Of a DNA stretch of 7,162 nucleotides, positions 5,989 to 7,162 are shown piece by piece (positions within the stretch are counted from its first letter, which is position 1; each line of letters begins with the position of its first letter). The DNA is from an uncultured Peptococcaceae bacterium (GTDB lineage: Bacteria > Bacillota > Dehalobacteriia > UBA7702). The notes under the pieces were generated by a model, which was not told the DNA's origin, searched no databases, and saw only the letters and a program-made list of their open reading frames with translations. The stretch lies in assembly GCA_937919295.1 (NCBI GenBank), contig CALFRX010000038.1, positions 1 to 7,162 of the forward strand. The letters are read 5' to 3'. The translations under genes were made by a program, and so were the position numbers.

Positions 5989-5994
5989 TTTGTT

Positions 5995-6579
5995 TTGAAA
6001 AACAGAAAAAACGAACGGAAAAGTAAAGGTACATTGAGACACATCCTCATTGTGTTTTCAGGTACCTTTTTTTGTGGCACGCTGGTCAGCGCTGCCACCA
6101 ACGTCGCGGCGGCAAATCTGAAACCGATCTTTCTCGTCTTTCTCCTGCTGTTAACGGTCATCGCCGTCGGCGTGATTTTTGATGTCATCGGCGTTGCCAC
6201 GGTGGGGGCGAACATCGCTCCCTGCAATGCCCGGGCCGCGCGTAAAGCTCCCGGCGCCGCCGTAACATTGAAATTATTAAAAAAAGCCAATGTCGTGGCG
6301 AATTTCTGCTGCGATGTTGTCGGCGATATTTGCGGTATTATATCAGGGGCCCTGGGCGCCACTTTGGTGGTGATCATCGGTGATACGATCCTTGATACCG
6401 TACTCATTTCGGCGCTGATGGCCGGGCTGGTTTCGGCCCTGACTGTAGGCGGTAAAGCCACCATGAAGGGGGTCGCCATCCGTCATGCCGACCGGATTAT
6501 GGAAATAGTGGGTATCATCCTTGATTATAAAAACTGGAACAAGCTGTTTTCTGTGAAAAGGAAAACAGGGGGAGATTGA
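5995..6579 (+). CDS. oapA: OLE-associated membrane protein OapA
   Basis: From TTG 5995 the protein is 194 aa (about 20-21 kDa), matching the size of known OapA. The frame is open back to 5767, but that part is the OLE RNA; the extra 76 residues are basic, low in family signal, and lack a good ribosome binding site. The protein begins with a basic stretch (MKNRKNERKSKGTLRH). Hydrophobic segments lie at about 17-38, 44-68, 112-128 and 132-152, so three or four membrane passes are likely, separated by a basic loop (about 79-97, NARAARKAPGAAVTLKLLKK). Two DxxxD motifs are visible, DVVGD (Asp107, Asp111) and DTILD (Asp130, Asp134). The C-terminus is again basic. In the family OapA binds OLE RNA, brings it to the membrane, and depends on a conserved DxxxD motif. 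Whether it moves ions is not established. It lies 1 base before dxs. Confidence 0.87.
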   Translation: MKNRKNERKSKGTLRHILIVFSGTFFCGTLVSAATNVAAANLKPIFLVFLLLLTVIAVGVIFDVIGVATVGANIAPCNARAARKAPGAAVTLKLLKKANVVANFCCDVVGDICGIISGALGATLVVIIGDTILDTVLISALMAGLVSALTVGGKATMKGVAIRHADRIMEIVGIILDYKNWNKLFSVKRKTGGD

Positions 6580-6580
6580 T

Positions 6581-7162
6581 ATGACATATTTGGAGCGCAT
6601 GAACGGTCCTGACGATATAAAAGAATTAAACGATGACGAAGTGTTACTGCTGGCAGAAGAAGTCCGCGGATTCATGGTGGAACAGGTGGCGAAAACCGGC
6701 GGTCATCTCGCGCCCAGTCTCGGCGTGGTGGAATTGGTGATCGCCATGTGCCGTGTCTTCGACTTTGCCAAAGACCGGGTGGTTTTTGATGTGGGTCATC
6801 AAAGTTATGCTTATAAGATTCTGACCGGACGCAAAGAGGCTTTTGCCACATTGCGCCAGTGGGGTGGTATCAGCGGTTTTCCCAAAAGCGAGGAAAGTTC
6901 TTACGATGCTTTTGATACGGGACACAGCAGCACGTCTGTTTCCGCGGCCCTCGGTCTTGCCGTGGCCCGGGACTTAAAAGGCGAAGACTATCGGGTGATC
7001 TCCGTCATCGGCGACGGCGCTTTGACCGGCGGCATGGCCTACGAAGCCATGAACAACGCCGGTAGCAGGGAAGAGGATCTGATCGTGATTTTAAACGATA
7101 ATCAGATGTCCATTTCCAGAAATGTCGGCGCCATGGCTAACTACCTGGCCAGGGTCAGAACA
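6581..7162 (+). CDS. dxs: 1-deoxy-D-xylulose-5-phosphate synthase, N-terminal part (partial at window end)
   Basis: The first 194 residues are present; the frame is still open at the window end, where the usual protein would continue for over 400 residues. ATG 6581 is preceded by AGGGGGAG (6567-6574) at 6 bases, overlapping the end of oapA. Recognisable motifs are GGHLAPSLGVVEL with the conserved His42, FDVGHQSYAYKILTGR with His73, GGISGFPK, DTGHSSTSVSAALG with His115, and the thiamine-diphosphate motif GDGALTGG (144-151) leading to NDNQMSIS (Asn172, Asn174). The enzyme condenses pyruvate and glyceraldehyde 3-phosphate to DXP, the entry step of the MEP pathway to isoprenoids and also a precursor for thiamine and pyridoxal. 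Nothing in the visible part looks broken. The ispA-OLE-oapA-dxs order matches the classical OLE locus. Confidence 0.97.
   Translation, partial: MTYLERMNGPDDIKELNDDEVLLLAEEVRGFMVEQVAKTGGHLAPSLGVVELVIAMCRVFDFAKDRVVFDVGHQSYAYKILTGRKEAFATLRQWGGISGFPKSEESSYDAFDTGHSSTSVSAALGLAVARDLKGEDYRVISVIGDGALTGGMAYEAMNNAGSREEDLIVILNDNQMSISRNVGAMANYLARVRT

Noticed and set aside
5853..6479. A 208-codon frame on the minus strand opposite oapA
   Set aside because: It spans the RNA-gene boundary antisense to the membrane protein; the apparent hydrophobicity mirrors the composition of the opposite strand and no family is recognisable.

Overview
The window reads as a chromosomal segment of a spore-forming Firmicute, most likely a clostridial anaerobe. 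The evidence is the tail of a spoIIIA sporulation operon followed by the conserved nusB-xseA-xseB-ispA-dxs neighbourhood, Firmicute-type Shine-Dalgarno sites (GGAGG-like) and good SigA-type promoters. I cannot name the genus from sequence alone. All genes lie on the + strand and no mobile element, tRNA, rRNA or CRISPR array is visible.

Layout. Positions 1-853 hold the end of spoIIIAG and a complete spoIIIAH, the last genes of the forespore engulfment/channel operon. A short GC-rich hairpin with a U tract (890-908) closes that operon. A strong promoter (920-948) then opens a new unit. Its roughly 170-190 nt leader (about 955-1125) folds as an outer stem, an asymmetric internal bubble and a long terminal hairpin, which resembles 6S RNA; this call is tentative. 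Next come an Asp23/YqhY-family gene (1146-1529), nusB (1532-1966), a TsaD/Kae1-like paralogue (1963-2910), xseA (2912-4132), xseB (4122-4412) and ispA (4430-5308), with very short gaps or overlaps that indicate an operon.

The striking part is 5309-6579. There is no credible terminator after ispA. A second SigA-type promoter (5346-5374) precedes about 590 nt of highly structured, non-coding sequence (about 5381-5970) whose two ends are joined by a perfect 11-bp pairing. It sits between ispA and dxs and directly upstream of a small basic multi-pass membrane protein with two DxxxD motifs. This is the hallmark arrangement of OLE RNA (Ornate, Large, Extremophilic) and its partner OapA. OLE RNA and OapA form a membrane-bound ribonucleoprotein linked in Bacillus halodurans to magnesium homeostasis and to tolerance of cold and short-chain alcohols. 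The oapA gene probably starts at TTG 5995 (194 aa); the longer open frame beginning at 5767 is the RNA read in frame by chance. The window ends inside dxs (6581 onward), the first enzyme of the MEP isoprenoid pathway, which pairs functionally with ispA.

OLE is an already described family, so it is rare and unusual rather than new. The less settled items are the 6S-like leader, the TsaD-like paralogue between nusB and xseA, and a possible base-pairing link between the 3' end of OLE and the oapA ribosome binding site.
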